From: Halorubrum sp. Atlit-26R
GTDB taxonomy: Archaea; Halobacteriota; Halobacteria; Halobacteriales; Haloferacaceae
Assembly: GCF_003666015.1 (NCBI RefSeq)
Contig: NZ_QPLT01000008.1
Location: 62,001 to 126,000, forward strand
Direction: 5' to 3'
Length of the DNA: 64,000 nucleotides
The stretch's first letter is position 1; the number at the start of each line of letters is the position of its first letter. A model generated the notes under the pieces. That model ran no database searches, was not told the DNA's origin, and saw only the letters and a list, made by a program, of their open reading frames with translations. The translations under genes and the position numbers were made by a program. Below are positions 42,311 to 51,429 of the stretch, piece after piece.

Positions 42311-43882
42311 ATGATGGGCACACCCACTCCGACCCGCACCGCGGACGACGTTGCCGAACAGCTCCACGACGAGATCGCGGCCGTCACGAACGAGCTACTG
42401 GACGCTTACTACGAGGCGAAGCCCTACTCCAACGCGTTCGGAGAGGAATACGAGGGCGTCGGCACCAACCCGGACGGGACGGTGTTCATCGGCCGCGAGG
42501 ACGGTGCTGACGGTGCGGACGACCCGCTCGGGTTCGATTACTTCAGTATCAAGCACCCGGACACCGACCCGGACAGCCGGCAGACAGACGAAACCCACTA
42601 TGTCTACGGCAAGTACGGCTGGATGGACCTCAACGACCTCGTTGAGTGGGAGTCTGCGCTTAACGACGTGTTCGAGGCGGCGGCTGCCGACGGGTATCTC
42701 TCCGACGCCGCGGCCGAGCGCGTCGACGCCGCCTTCGAGGCCACCCGCGAGACCCTTCGCGATGTTCGCGAGCAGTACGACCTGTCGGACGTGGCGGCGT
42801 TCATCCACGACCATGAGATCGACACGCTCCGCGACCTACTCGGCCACGGCGAGGAGGAGAACCGCGTCCTGTGGCAACTCCTGTTCAGCAAGGACGAGGA
42901 GGGCGACACTTTCGAGAACCCGATCGAGGTGCCCGTCATCAGCGAGCGCGACCAGATGATGCTCGTCCGGACGGAGCGGTACTACTACGACGAGTACGAC
43001 GACGAGGGCGAACACTACGCCTACGCGGCCGTCATCGGGTACGACGACACGCCCGAGCGGTTCTTTGTCCACCGCCTCTCGTCGGACCCGGACGTTCGCG
43101 ACGACGACACCGAGTGGACGGCCGAGCTTGTCCGCGAGAAGATGGGGTTCGACGCCAACCTCTCGGAAGTCAATACCTCGGAAGACGACCGCTTGGACCT
43201 CCCCTACGGCCAGCGCGTCCGTGTTCAGGGTGATCTCACGATCGTCCGGCACGACGTCGAGGCCGCGCGGGCCGAGCGCGTCGAGTCGATCGAGCAGTCC
43301 ACCCGCCGCTCGCTGTTCCGCGACCACAGCGATGCGTTCGCGGAGGCTCACCCCGAGTGGGACGACCACGAGGAGGTGTCGGCCGGGAGTTACCGTGTCC
43401 GGGTCTACAGCGAGGTCACGGACGAACTCAAGGAGATTCAGGGCACGCTCGGGATCAGCGAGGAGGCGGTTCGCGACGAGCAGGACGCCCGTGGCTACGG
43501 CCGTCTCAGCGCGAAGCGGCGCCGGGAGATCGTGACGGACCTCGCGATGGAGAAGGCGGCCGGATGGGCGGTCGGGCAGAGCGACCAGACGGCCGCCAGC
43601 ATCCGCGAGGAGGCGGTCGAGCAGGCCGAAGAGGAGTACGCCCCGGACGGCCAGCAGAACGAAGTCATCGGTAACCACACGGTCATCCTCGGTGGCGCGT
43701 CCGAAGCCCCCGAGCGGACGAAGTGGTTAGACGGGAACAACCGGGCAGCGTTTGTCGTCGAGGACGAGGGCATGATGTTTGTGATCCACGACGAACACGG
43801 GGACAAGCAGGTCATGCTCGGGCCGGGCGTCTACACGTTCGCCTTCCTCGATGGGTACGAGGACGAGTGGTGGATGAACTAA
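42311..43882 (+). CDS. Large acidic protein, unknown function
   Basis: 523 residues (ATG at 42311, another at 42314). N-terminal helical region (1-150), a middle alpha/beta part with EHYAYAAVIGYDDTPERFFVHRLSSDP, a long charged helical stretch (about 315-450) and a C-terminal beta segment (GNHTVILGGASEAPERTKWL ... MFVIHDEHGDKQVMLGPG). No family recognised. Monocistronic from the element promoter. Confidence 0.74.
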   Translation: MMGTPTPTRTADDVAEQLHDEIAAVTNELLDAYYEAKPYSNAFGEEYEGVGTNPDGTVFIGREDGADGADDPLGFDYFSIKHPDTDPDSRQTDETHYVYGKYGWMDLNDLVEWESALNDVFEAAAADGYLSDAAAERVDAAFEATRETLRDVREQYDLSDVAAFIHDHEIDTLRDLLGHGEEENRVLWQLLFSKDEEGDTFENPIEVPVISERDQMMLVRTERYYYDEYDDEGEHYAYAAVIGYDDTPERFFVHRLSSDPDVRDDDTEWTAELVREKMGFDANLSEVNTSEDDRLDLPYGQRVRVQGDLTIVRHDVEAARAERVESIEQSTRRSLFRDHSDAFAEAHPEWDDHEEVSAGSYRVRVYSEVTDELKEIQGTLGISEEAVRDEQDARGYGRLSAKRRREIVTDLAMEKAAGWAVGQSDQTAASIREEAVEQAEEEYAPDGQQNEVIGNHTVILGGASEAPERTKWLDGNNRAAFVVEDEGMMFVIHDEHGDKQVMLGPGVYTFAFLDGYEDEWWMN

Positions 43883-44132
43883 CCAAGCCGAGTCACCCGA
43901 GAAACGCCGCAGTCGCGTAGCTCCGGGAAGGGGGCCACCCCTCCCGGCTAAACGGCCGATAGCCCGATGTCCCACCGAGAAGGTGAGGCCCCTCGAACGG
44001 GCGATCGCCGGTACCGCGGGCAAGTTGAAACATTGTCGGAGCCAACACCCCACGCCGGGACCGACACAGCGGGGCGACCTGATTTCTGTTCCGCCCATCA
44101 GGTTGATTACGGCGGCTAATGTGCCTGTTAAC
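43883..44132. other. GC-rich structured region upstream of MCM
   Basis: 250 bases with strong potential stems: CCGGGA-AGGGG with CCCCTCCCGG (43923-43947), GGCT with AGCC just after, and ACCTGAT (44077-44083) with ATCAGGT (44097-44103) about 30 bases before the MCM start. No element promoter module. Could hold a terminator for the 42311 gene, an operator for MCM and possibly a small RNA. No tRNA signature seen. Confidence 0.45.
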
Positions 44133-46187
44133 ATGGCTAATCAGGCCCTCACAGAGCGGTTTATTGACTTCTATCAAGACCACTACCCCGAGGAGATCGA
44201 AGAATTGGCCGAGAAGTACCCCGACGAGAAGCGGTCGCTGTATATCTCACATGAGGATCTTGAGCAGTACGACGACGACCTTGCGGCCGACTTCCGTGCC
44301 AAGCCCGACCAGATGCGTGAGTATGCGGAGGAAGCCCTCCGGCTCTATGACCTTCCAAGCGACGTGAGCCTTTCCGGCGCCCACGTCCGTATCACCGGTC
44401 TCTCAGAAAATATTGAGATCGGTGATATTCGTGCCCGTGACGACCAACTCGGCAGTTTAGTCTCGGTGCGTGGTGTTGTTCGGAAGGCGACCGAAGTTCA
44501 TGCGCGGGTCACGGAGGCCGCGTTCGAGTGCCAGCGGTGCGGGACGCAGAGTTATATCCCCCAGACCAGCAGCGACGAGTTTCAAGAACCGAGCGAGTGT
44601 CTTGGTTGTGAAAAACGGGGCCCTTTCACCCTCAACATCGAGCAATCGGAGTATGTTGATCATCAAGAGATCCGGGTTCAAGCGACACCTGACGGGGTCG
44701 GAACCGAGGAAACGCCCCCATCCATCGAGGTCAACTTAGCGGACGACCTGTGCGGGCAGGTGACTCCGGGCGACCATGTTTCCGTTATCGGCATCCTCCG
44801 TGGCGAACAGCTGGAAGATGGGAACAGCAAAACAGGGCTACTGGGTCGATATATCGATGGAGTCGCGGTCACTCAGAGAGACGAGCTTACGCCCGAACTG
44901 ACCAACGAACAGAAAGAGGAGATAATCAAACAGAGCGGCGCTAACGACATATATGAGAAATTCGTCCGTTCGATCGCCCCCTCTATTCACGGCTTAGAGA
45001 CGGAGAAGCTGGCTGTTTTGCTACAACTGTTCAGCGGCGTAGCGAAAGAAATGGAGAACGAGGAGCCACTTCGAGGTCAGATCCACGTCCTGTTCGCGGG
45101 CGATCCCGCAGTCGGAATCAGCCGGATCCTACGGTCGGCAGTACGACTCTCCCCGCGGTCAACGTACACTAACGGGGCAGAAACGTCGAAGGCGGGCCTC
45201 ACGGCCGCCGCGGCCCGAACGGGTGGAGCAGGTGGGCCGTGGGAGCTCAAGTCGGGCGCCCTCCCGATCGCAGACCGTGGTCTCGCAGCCATCGACAACA
45301 TCGAGGCCGCAGATGGGGACGTGATGGGCGCCCTTCCAGAGCCGATGGAGCGACAGCAGATCACGATCTCAAAAGCATCGATCCACGAATCAATCGACAC
45401 ACGAGTAGGGGTACTTGCGGCCGGATCTTCCCCTGACGGACGATTTGATTTGTACGAGCCACTTGGCGACCAGTTGCCCGTCGATACACAGGTGTTGACG
45501 CTGTTCGATCTCGCGTTCACCGTTCTCGATAACCCCCAACCCGACACCGATGAGGAGATCGCCCAGCACATCTTAGGTATCCATCACGCCGGCGAGCAGG
45601 AACAGGCAGGCTATCAGTCGGATCCTCCGGAATCCGCTACGGCGCCGTTCGAGCCGGGGTTCGTTCGGGACTACATCACTTACGCCCGGCAAATCACTCC
45701 CGTACTGACGGACAACGCAAAGGAGTGGATCACCGACTTCTACGTCGATCTCCGGTCGAGGGGGGCCGATGAGGATGCCCCAGTCCCGGTGAGCGCCCGC
45801 AAGTTAGAGGCTCTTGTACGCCTCTCCGAAGCCAGCGCCCGGGTTCGGCTCTCCGAGAGCATCGAGCTTGAAGACGCCAAGCGAGTGACTGACCTCGTTG
45901 AAGCCAGCCTCAAAGACGTAGGTGTGGACCCGGAGACCGGCCAGTTCGACGCCGACGTGGTCGAAACGGGAACTTCGCAAGAACAGCGTGAGCGGATTGG
46001 GAACGTCAAAGAACTGGTCGCCGCTATCGAGCAGCAGTACGAGGCAGGCGCACCCATAGATGAAGTCCTTGACCGTGCCGGTGAGGCCGGACTTGAACCC
46101 GGCAAAGTAGAGGCAGAGATCGAGAAGCTACGGACGAAAGGAAAGTTGTACGAGCCCAAGCAGGGCCACCTCCGAACCGCAGAGTAA
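44133..46187 (+). CDS. mcm: MCM homologue with degenerate ATPase site
   Basis: 684 residues from ATGGCTAATC. N-terminal domain and zinc finger CQRCG...CLGCE (about 133-160) are normal, and the C-terminal winged-helix region is present. The AAA+ core aligns throughout with haloarchaeal MCM, but Walker A reads GDPAVGIS (about 323) where GDPGTGKS is expected, Walker B reads AAIDNIE instead of a DE pair, sensor 1 reads AAGSSP rather than AANP, and the arginine finger SRFDL reads TLFDL. ATP hydrolysis is therefore unlikely. It may modulate the host MCM or act as a loader platform (inference). Confidence 0.9.
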   Translation: MANQALTERFIDFYQDHYPEEIEELAEKYPDEKRSLYISHEDLEQYDDDLAADFRAKPDQMREYAEEALRLYDLPSDVSLSGAHVRITGLSENIEIGDIRARDDQLGSLVSVRGVVRKATEVHARVTEAAFECQRCGTQSYIPQTSSDEFQEPSECLGCEKRGPFTLNIEQSEYVDHQEIRVQATPDGVGTEETPPSIEVNLADDLCGQVTPGDHVSVIGILRGEQLEDGNSKTGLLGRYIDGVAVTQRDELTPELTNEQKEEIIKQSGANDIYEKFVRSIAPSIHGLETEKLAVLLQLFSGVAKEMENEEPLRGQIHVLFAGDPAVGISRILRSAVRLSPRSTYTNGAETSKAGLTAAAARTGGAGGPWELKSGALPIADRGLAAIDNIEAADGDVMGALPEPMERQQITISKASIHESIDTRVGVLAAGSSPDGRFDLYEPLGDQLPVDTQVLTLFDLAFTVLDNPQPDTDEEIAQHILGIHHAGEQEQAGYQSDPPESATAPFEPGFVRDYITYARQITPVLTDNAKEWITDFYVDLRSRGADEDAPVPVSARKLEALVRLSEASARVRLSESIELEDAKRVTDLVEASLKDVGVDPETGQFDADVVETGTSQEQRERIGNVKELVAAIEQQYEAGAPIDEVLDRAGEAGLEPGKVEAEIEKLRTKGKLYEPKQGHLRTAE

Positions 46188-46245
46188 CGCCCGTTGCGGC
46201 TCTTTTCCACCAATCCCCTCTTGTGAGGTGTTCCTATTCTATATC

Positions 46246-46274
46246 TATACGGTTAATAATGGAAAGTATTAAGT
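46246..46274 (+). promoter_or_regulatory. Element promoter for 46298 gene
   Basis: Module TATACGG, TAATGGAAA, TTAAGT; 23 bases to ATG, probably leaderless. Confidence 0.82.
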
Positions 46275-46297
46275 GATCCCGGGCCCATGATACAGAT

Positions 46298-46606
46298 ATG
46301 AGCCAAGCACTCATGGAGGCGGTCGTTGAGAGCGCAACCGAAGACGGCAGCGAGTCGGCCAGCCCGTACTCGGTCGACACGGGCGTGTTCGAGCGGTTCG
46401 ACGCCCGGCTTGAGGACCTGTATTGGCGCGAGGGGCCGGATGGCGCGCTCTACGCCTCTGAGGAAGAGCAGCGCCCGAGCTTCGCGGTGAGGATCGAGGT
46501 CGAGGGCACCGAGCTATCGGCCGAGACGGTCAAGCGCCCGCGCTTCGGGCGGAGCTACCGGATCATCAGCGGCCCAGAAACCAACACCAGCCCGCAATTC
46601 GACTGA
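46298..46606 (+). CDS. Small acidic protein, unknown function
   Basis: 102 residues. Helical start then beta (FAVRIEVEGTELSAETVKRPRF). No family recognised. Confidence 0.68.
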   Translation: MSQALMEAVVESATEDGSESASPYSVDTGVFERFDARLEDLYWREGPDGALYASEEEQRPSFAVRIEVEGTELSAETVKRPRFGRSYRIISGPETNTSPQFD

Positions 46607-46729
46607 CCGAACGGAAGAACTTTTTTGATCATACTGACAAATATCAACAGCCGCAGCGGCCGTACCGGCTCCGCGTCTACGGTACGTCCACCATCCGACT
46701 ATGACGACGTGACCACAGCCACCTCTACG

Positions 46730-47290
46730 ATGGGAACCCCCGAAACCACCGACCAATACTGTCCAGATGATTGTACCCCCGATGAGTGGGAGCAATACCG
46801 ACAGCAAACTCTCAAACGTGACGGGTACACTTGTCAGAAGTGCGGCTACGACGACGGCGATCGCGAACTCCATGCTGACCACCAGACCCCCATGTCACGC
46901 GGTGGGTCAACCCATATGGACAACCTCCAAACACTCTGTTTTCCGTGTCACAACAAGAAGACAAAACGAGATACTGGAAAGTGGATTGAGCCTCCGACTA
47001 CAGAGTCTCCCGACACCGCCGGGTCGAGGGGCCGGTCCAACACGACCACTACGTCTGGAGGGGGATCCAGTACACCTTCAATTGGGGAGTGGGTAGCGGG
47101 TTTCCGAACAGGATCTATCGTGTTGCTGGCGATTGTCGGTGTGACTGTCTACGTGTTCTCGATTTTCGCAGCCACGTTCCTCGCTCTGGTAACGGGCCAT
47201 ACGTGGATCATGCCCGCATACACCTTCGGGTTCCCACTAGTTCTCACTGCGATCCTTCTCTACCGCGCTGAGACTAACATCTTGACCTGA
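46730..47290 (+). CDS. HNH endonuclease with C-terminal membrane helices
   Basis: 186 residues from the ATG at 46730. HNH core: RDGYTCQKCGYDD, LHADHQTPMSRGGS, and DNLQTLCFPCHNKK, with both Cys pairs and the catalytic His. A Ser/Thr/Gly linker leads to two hydrophobic segments (about 128-150 and 155-175). A nuclease tethered to the membrane suggests a defence or DNA-uptake/exclusion role; inference. Upstream DNA lacks the element module. Confidence 0.8.
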   Translation: MGTPETTDQYCPDDCTPDEWEQYRQQTLKRDGYTCQKCGYDDGDRELHADHQTPMSRGGSTHMDNLQTLCFPCHNKKTKRDTGKWIEPPTTESPDTAGSRGRSNTTTTSGGGSSTPSIGEWVAGFRTGSIVLLAIVGVTVYVFSIFAATFLALVTGHTWIMPAYTFGFPLVLTAILLYRAETNILT

Positions 47291-47357
47291 CGGCGGTCCC
47301 CGTCTCGGCAGCAGATTAGTGGTAAAACCCTATTTTAACCTCTTAGCACCGGATTAC

Positions 47358-47386
47358 CATACTGGTAGTAATGGAAATTATTAACT
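47358..47386 (+). promoter_or_regulatory. Element promoter for 47422 gene
   Basis: Module CATACTG, TAATGGAAA, ATTAACT; CCCGTAGCCCC initiator-type sequence and leader GGTCAGAACG. Confidence 0.82.
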
Positions 47387-47421
47387 TCCCGTAGCCCCTT
47401 ACTACAGGTGAGGTCAGAACG

Positions 47422-47994
47422 ATGGCACAAGCCGATACAAAGCAGTCGACGGAGGATGAGGACACGTACAACAAGGTCTACGGCTGGGTCTCCGTGCCCG
47501 TCAACACCGTGGTCGACGCCGAGGCAATACCTGCCGAGATAGACTACGCGCTGGCGGAGGAGGTGGCGATCGACGTTGATACGGAGAACGTCGAGGTGGA
47601 CAACGAGATCGAGACCGATGACGGCGACGGAAAACAGGTCGAAGGGTGGGTGTGTGATCCCGTCGATGTGACCGCCGCGAGTGACGCGACCACGGATGAG
47701 ATGCGCGAGGCGCTACTCCAAGAAAGCGACCTCGATGCTCACCCCTCTAACGTGGAGATCGACTCCATCGACACCGGGAAGTCGATAACGCTGGTCGAGA
47801 TCCACGGGCTCGCCCCGGAGGAGATCCCGGCATCGGTCGACCGCGAGCAGGGGACGGAGCGAGACATGGCGGTCGAGCTGGCGAACGATCTCAACGCGTT
47901 CATCAAGGAGAACTACCCGTCGCTCGATCACGATGGCGTCGCGGTCGCCGCCGGCGAGGTGCCGACCACGGCCGCCCCAGACTACCCCGAGTAA
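47422..47994 (+). CDS. Very acidic protein with internal repeat
   Basis: 190 residues. Two similar segments: VYGWVSVPVNTVVDAEAIPA then VDTENVEVDNEIETDDGDGK, and VEGWVCDPVDVTAASDATTD then AHPSNVEIDSIDTGKSI. Suggests tandem beta domains. Function unknown. Confidence 0.7.
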   Translation: MAQADTKQSTEDEDTYNKVYGWVSVPVNTVVDAEAIPAEIDYALAEEVAIDVDTENVEVDNEIETDDGDGKQVEGWVCDPVDVTAASDATTDEMREALLQESDLDAHPSNVEIDSIDTGKSITLVEIHGLAPEEIPASVDREQGTERDMAVELANDLNAFIKENYPSLDHDGVAVAAGEVPTTAAPDYPE

Positions 47995-48164
47995 CGGCCA
48001 CAGGCCGCTCCGGGACTTGTCGCTGATCGCGCTTCTAACTCCCCGGTGAGGTACCGAACCTTGCTGGGCCCAGCTTTGTCTAATACCGCTGTATTCACCG
48101 ACTGTAGCGGCCTCTTTGCTGCGGCATCGCTCCGGTGACACCGCCCTCTACCGCCGCAAATATC

Positions 48165-48194
48165 TATACTTCTCCTAATGGAAAACTGTTAAGT
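48165..48194 (+). promoter_or_regulatory. Element promoter for 48229 operon
   Basis: Module TATACTT, TAATGGAAA, GTTAAGT; leader GAGGAAACCA. Confidence 0.8.
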
Positions 48195-48228
48195 AGTCGG
48201 GGGCCTACAGTTGAGGTAGAGGAAACCA

Positions 48229-48429
48229 ATGCCGTTCCAGAACGCGAAAGTCGAAGTCCAGAACAGTACGCTCGTCGTGAAGAACCCCGAGACCGGCAAC
48301 TGCGTGACCACGCAACTGGATACTGGGAATCCACACGAGCCGGGTTCCGGCGAGATCGACTCGATGGTGAGCGTGTTCGGCTCCGAAGCGTTCGATCAAC
48401 CCGAACTCGTGGAGGAGGAAGACGACTAA
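48229..48429 (+). CDS. Small beta-rich protein, unknown function
   Basis: 66 residues: KVEVQNSTLVVKNPETGNCV then acidic tail. First gene of the 48229-50191 operon. Confidence 0.65.
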   Translation: MPFQNAKVEVQNSTLVVKNPETGNCVTTQLDTGNPHEPGSGEIDSMVSVFGSEAFDQPELVEEEDD

Positions 48430-48435
48430 GGGGAG

Positions 48436-48672
48436 ATGGCCGACGAAGAACCACCGGACTTCGAGTGGTGGCCCGATGGGGCGCTGGCGAGCTACGTCAT
48501 CGAGTGTAACTGCGATTGGTGCCGGTATCTCTCCGGGCGGCTCAAGGCGGAGAGTGACCGGGACCTCCCCGACGTGGAGCCCGTAGGCGACGGCTCGGAG
48601 GACCCGTCCCCCAGCGAGGAGCCGGCCGCGCCCGAGGGCGTGGCCCCCCTCACAGAATTTAGTACCGAGTGA
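48436..48672 (+). CDS. Small acidic protein with CNCDWC motif
   Basis: 78 residues. YVIECNCDWCRYLSGRL (about 20-36) has three clustered cysteines, possibly half of a metal site. Disordered acidic C terminus. Six bases after the previous stop. Confidence 0.62.
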   Translation: MADEEPPDFEWWPDGALASYVIECNCDWCRYLSGRLKAESDRDLPDVEPVGDGSEDPSPSEEPAAPEGVAPLTEFSTE

Positions 48673-48700
48673 CGAAACGAGAGACCACGGACGCTATTTT

Positions 48701-50191
48701 ATGGAAACCACGAAGCAACAGACGTTCACACTCCCGGTGATCGAGGCGCCGCTCATCCCGATCCGGGAGTTTGTGAGCGACTTTGGTGAAGACGAATTGG
48801 ACGCCGCCGCCGAGCCACAGGCACGCGGCGAAGTGCGGGCGACGCTCCGAGAGCGGTCGAGCGGGAGCGACCAGATCACGGCCGTTCATACGGACGACGG
48901 CCACCGTGAGAGCTACACGTTCAACGTTACCGACCACGATCGCGGACTCTGTGCGTACACCCGGCACGGCGACGGGGAGGTAGCGCCCCCGCACATCCGG
49001 CGCGTACTCATCGACTTCGGCTACCACGACACGACCGGACCGCCGGAGTCGCCGCTTTGGTTCCCTGAGTACGCGCGGGCCATCCTGCCGATGCTCACCG
49101 GGTGTGTCGATACTGCCGACAGCGAGTTGGTCCGGGGGCATCTCACGTCGTATCTCACGATGGTCGATGGCTCGCTCCGGGCCGCGTACACCGTGAGCCG
49201 CTTCGAGTCGCCTCAAGACGTTCCAGACGAGCTTGCCGAGGAAGTGTTCCAGCAGGGGACCGAATCCCCGCTGTTCGGAGCTGAATCGTGGTCCGACGTT
49301 GACCAGTCGACCTTACAGATGGAGGTCAGCGTTGCCGAGTGGGAGTTTGACCAGTCGTTCCTCCCCCAACCGCCGAAAGGAGACTCCGAGGACTGGGAAA
49401 CCTACCTGTATGCGGACAAGGCCGGGCAAGACCCGAAAGAAGCCGAACAACGGCTGGCAAACGCTCTCGCGTCATCACCAATCTTTCCGTATATCACCGA
49501 CCCCTCCGAGGTTACCGGCGGCGACAACTCGGCGCTGAGTCCCGAGGAAGGGTCGACAATCCAAGTCGAAGCCCCGGACAACCCCGAGCCGGGCGATTAC
49601 ATCCGCGTCTCCCAGTACGGGCCGGTTGGCGTTACCCAACACGAGTTTCGGATCACAACGCCAACCGGAGCAGACCAACGGGGGGCCTGTGTGTTCGAGA
49701 ACCGAGATCCCAACGCGGCCCTCCCGCCGTATGCGGCGATCCACGCCGTCAGTACCACCGGCTACTCGATAGAGAACGCCCCGTCCTTCCGCGTCGACGC
49801 GACGCCGGCGGAGGTGGTCAAGAACACCTACGACGTGTTGCGGGCCATCTACCAGTCACCGCCGGTATCGGAGGTGTTCGGGGTTCAACTGGACATGGTC
49901 AGCCGGCCACTCATCGTCCTGTGGTACGGGCTCACCGCGGTCGACGTCGCCGGTCCAAAGTCCGTCGACGCCGTCGCGACCGCGTTCACACAGGAAGCGG
50001 CCGGCGAATCCCTTTCGACCGTCATGGACGAGATGGGTGCCAAAACCGACCGGCTCATCGTCGAATTTCTCCGGGACAATCACCCGAAGGCCGACGAGAT
50101 CGAAGCTGCCTACAACGACTCATGGCTCCCCGACCACCTCCACCTCGATCACACGGACCTGTTCTCGGACCTCCCTGATCCGCAGCCTTAG
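48701..50191 (+). CDS. Large acidic protein, unknown function
   Basis: 496 residues. Beta-rich opening (TFTLPVIEAPLIPIREFV), a helical middle (HLTSYLTMVDGSLRAAYTV), another beta domain (about 290-360) and helical C terminus (VDAVATAFTQEAAG). No catalytic motif recognised. Starts 28 bases after the previous gene, whose promoter likely serves it. Confidence 0.72.
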   Translation: METTKQQTFTLPVIEAPLIPIREFVSDFGEDELDAAAEPQARGEVRATLRERSSGSDQITAVHTDDGHRESYTFNVTDHDRGLCAYTRHGDGEVAPPHIRRVLIDFGYHDTTGPPESPLWFPEYARAILPMLTGCVDTADSELVRGHLTSYLTMVDGSLRAAYTVSRFESPQDVPDELAEEVFQQGTESPLFGAESWSDVDQSTLQMEVSVAEWEFDQSFLPQPPKGDSEDWETYLYADKAGQDPKEAEQRLANALASSPIFPYITDPSEVTGGDNSALSPEEGSTIQVEAPDNPEPGDYIRVSQYGPVGVTQHEFRITTPTGADQRGACVFENRDPNAALPPYAAIHAVSTTGYSIENAPSFRVDATPAEVVKNTYDVLRAIYQSPPVSEVFGVQLDMVSRPLIVLWYGLTAVDVAGPKSVDAVATAFTQEAAGESLSTVMDEMGAKTDRLIVEFLRDNHPKADEIEAAYNDSWLPDHLHLDHTDLFSDLPDPQP

Positions 50192-50198
50192 AAATATC

Positions 50199-50228
50199 CA
50201 TACTTCGATTAATGGAAAAGTTTTAAGC
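50199..50228 (+). promoter_or_regulatory. Element promoter for 50263 operon
   Basis: Module CATACTT, TAATGGAAA, TTTAAGC; leader GAGACAGAACG. Confidence 0.82.
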
Positions 50229-50262
50229 GCCCGGGGTGCGATCGTTCAGATGAGACAGAACG

Positions 50263-50991
50263 ATGGCAATACAAGCCTACGACGACGCAATCCCCGACCT
50301 ATCCGAACAGACCGATCTTGAGGAGGGGCCGATCAAGGTCCGCTGGTCCGGAGAGGACCGGCAGAGCGTCAAGCGAGGCGTTCGAGCAGCGGCCGCAGAC
50401 GGCTACTCGGAGAAGGCGGTCGCGTTTCCTGTCCTTACTCGGCAGAAGACCCAGATCGTCATCAAGACCGAGGAGGAGCTTGAGGCGTTCAAGGAAGAAC
50501 TCCGGTACAGGGCCAAGCCACGGGTCTACGACCGGATCACGGACGAGATCGAGACACAGAGACGTTCCGGCGACGAGTCGGAGGCACCGGCGTACACCGG
50601 GAAGGCGAAAGAGCGGAAGGAGAACACGGACATGGACGCCCTCCTTGAAAACGAGGTCATCCCCCACGCTCGCGACCGGGTCGCAGACGTGTGGCCCGGT
50701 GGAACGGTCGACGTCGACGAGATCGCGTTCTTTTGGAACCCCCAGTTGACGACCCATTGGGGGATGGCGTACCCCGAGGGGAGCGTCCCCCGCCGGTACG
50801 TCGACGAGCAGTACCGGCTCGCCATCGGGTTCCAGCCCGCGCACTACTACCGAGCCGGGCTTGAGAGCCTGAAAGAGACGTGCCGCCACGAACTCATCCA
50901 CATTTGGCAGTACGAGCATCCTGACGGCGGTACCGGCGGCCACGGCCCGAAATTCAAGCAATGGGTCGACGACATGGGCACCTTCGTCTAA
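50263..50991 (+). CDS. SprT-like zinc metalloprotease
   Basis: 242 residues. CRHELIHIWQYEH (about 207-219) is the HExxH-type zinc site (HELIH), followed by GGHGPKFKQWVDDMG, as in SprT/Spartan proteins. Residues about 145-195 (YPEGSVPRRYVDEQYRLAIG) form the strand before the active site. Spartan-type proteases remove DNA-protein crosslinks; a role in element replication or repair is plausible. N-terminal 120 residues are helical and element-specific. Confidence 0.8.
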   Translation: MAIQAYDDAIPDLSEQTDLEEGPIKVRWSGEDRQSVKRGVRAAAADGYSEKAVAFPVLTRQKTQIVIKTEEELEAFKEELRYRAKPRVYDRITDEIETQRRSGDESEAPAYTGKAKERKENTDMDALLENEVIPHARDRVADVWPGGTVDVDEIAFFWNPQLTTHWGMAYPEGSVPRRYVDEQYRLAIGFQPAHYYRAGLESLKETCRHELIHIWQYEHPDGGTGGHGPKFKQWVDDMGTFV

Positions 50992-50993
50992 CA

Positions 50994-51341
50994 ATGTTCG
51001 ACAGCATACTCCGAGCGTTCGAGGAAGGCGAATCGGTCAACGTGACGCTGGAAGGTGGCACCCGCTTCGAGGGCATCACGATCACCACCCGAGAGGATCA
51101 CGACGCCAGCGACCAGTACCAAGTCTCACGGACAGAGCTTCGGTTCGACGCGCTCGATGTAACGCAACTCCGGCGAGTCCCGGACGACTACACCAGCCCG
51201 CTACAGCTCACGGAGCATTCCACCCGCGGCGGCGGCGAGTGGCGCGAGCCCCCGAAAGCCGAGGCCGTCGACGACACCGACCCGGCGGACATGACCTTCG
51301 AGGACTTCGGCGTGGTCGCGACGATCGAGCTCGTCGAGTGA
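50994..51341 (+). CDS. Small beta-module protein, unknown function
   Basis: 115 residues. AFEEGESVNVTLEGGTRFEG (about 8-27) parallels segments in the 14322 and 2342 products. ATG at 50994 follows the SprT stop by two bases. Confidence 0.68.
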   Translation: MFDSILRAFEEGESVNVTLEGGTRFEGITITTREDHDASDQYQVSRTELRFDALDVTQLRRVPDDYTSPLQLTEHSTRGGGEWREPPKAEAVDDTDPADMTFEDFGVVATIELVE

Positions 51342-51376
51342 CGGCCGGCCTGCCGCTACTCCCCGTTCAGTAGATC

Positions 51377-51406
51377 CATACCGGAATTATTGGAAAACAC
51401 TTACGG
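51377..51406 (+). promoter_or_regulatory. Element promoter for 51430 operon
   Basis: Variant module CATACCG, TATTGGAAA, CTTACGG; 23 bases to ATG. Confidence 0.72.
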
Positions 51407-51429
51407 GGTACCACGCCGAGTACCCTGAC

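Noticed and set aside
43883-44132. Possible tRNA, RNase P or SRP RNA
   Set aside because: Strong stems but no T-loop, anticodon arm or conserved motifs of those RNAs that I can recognise.
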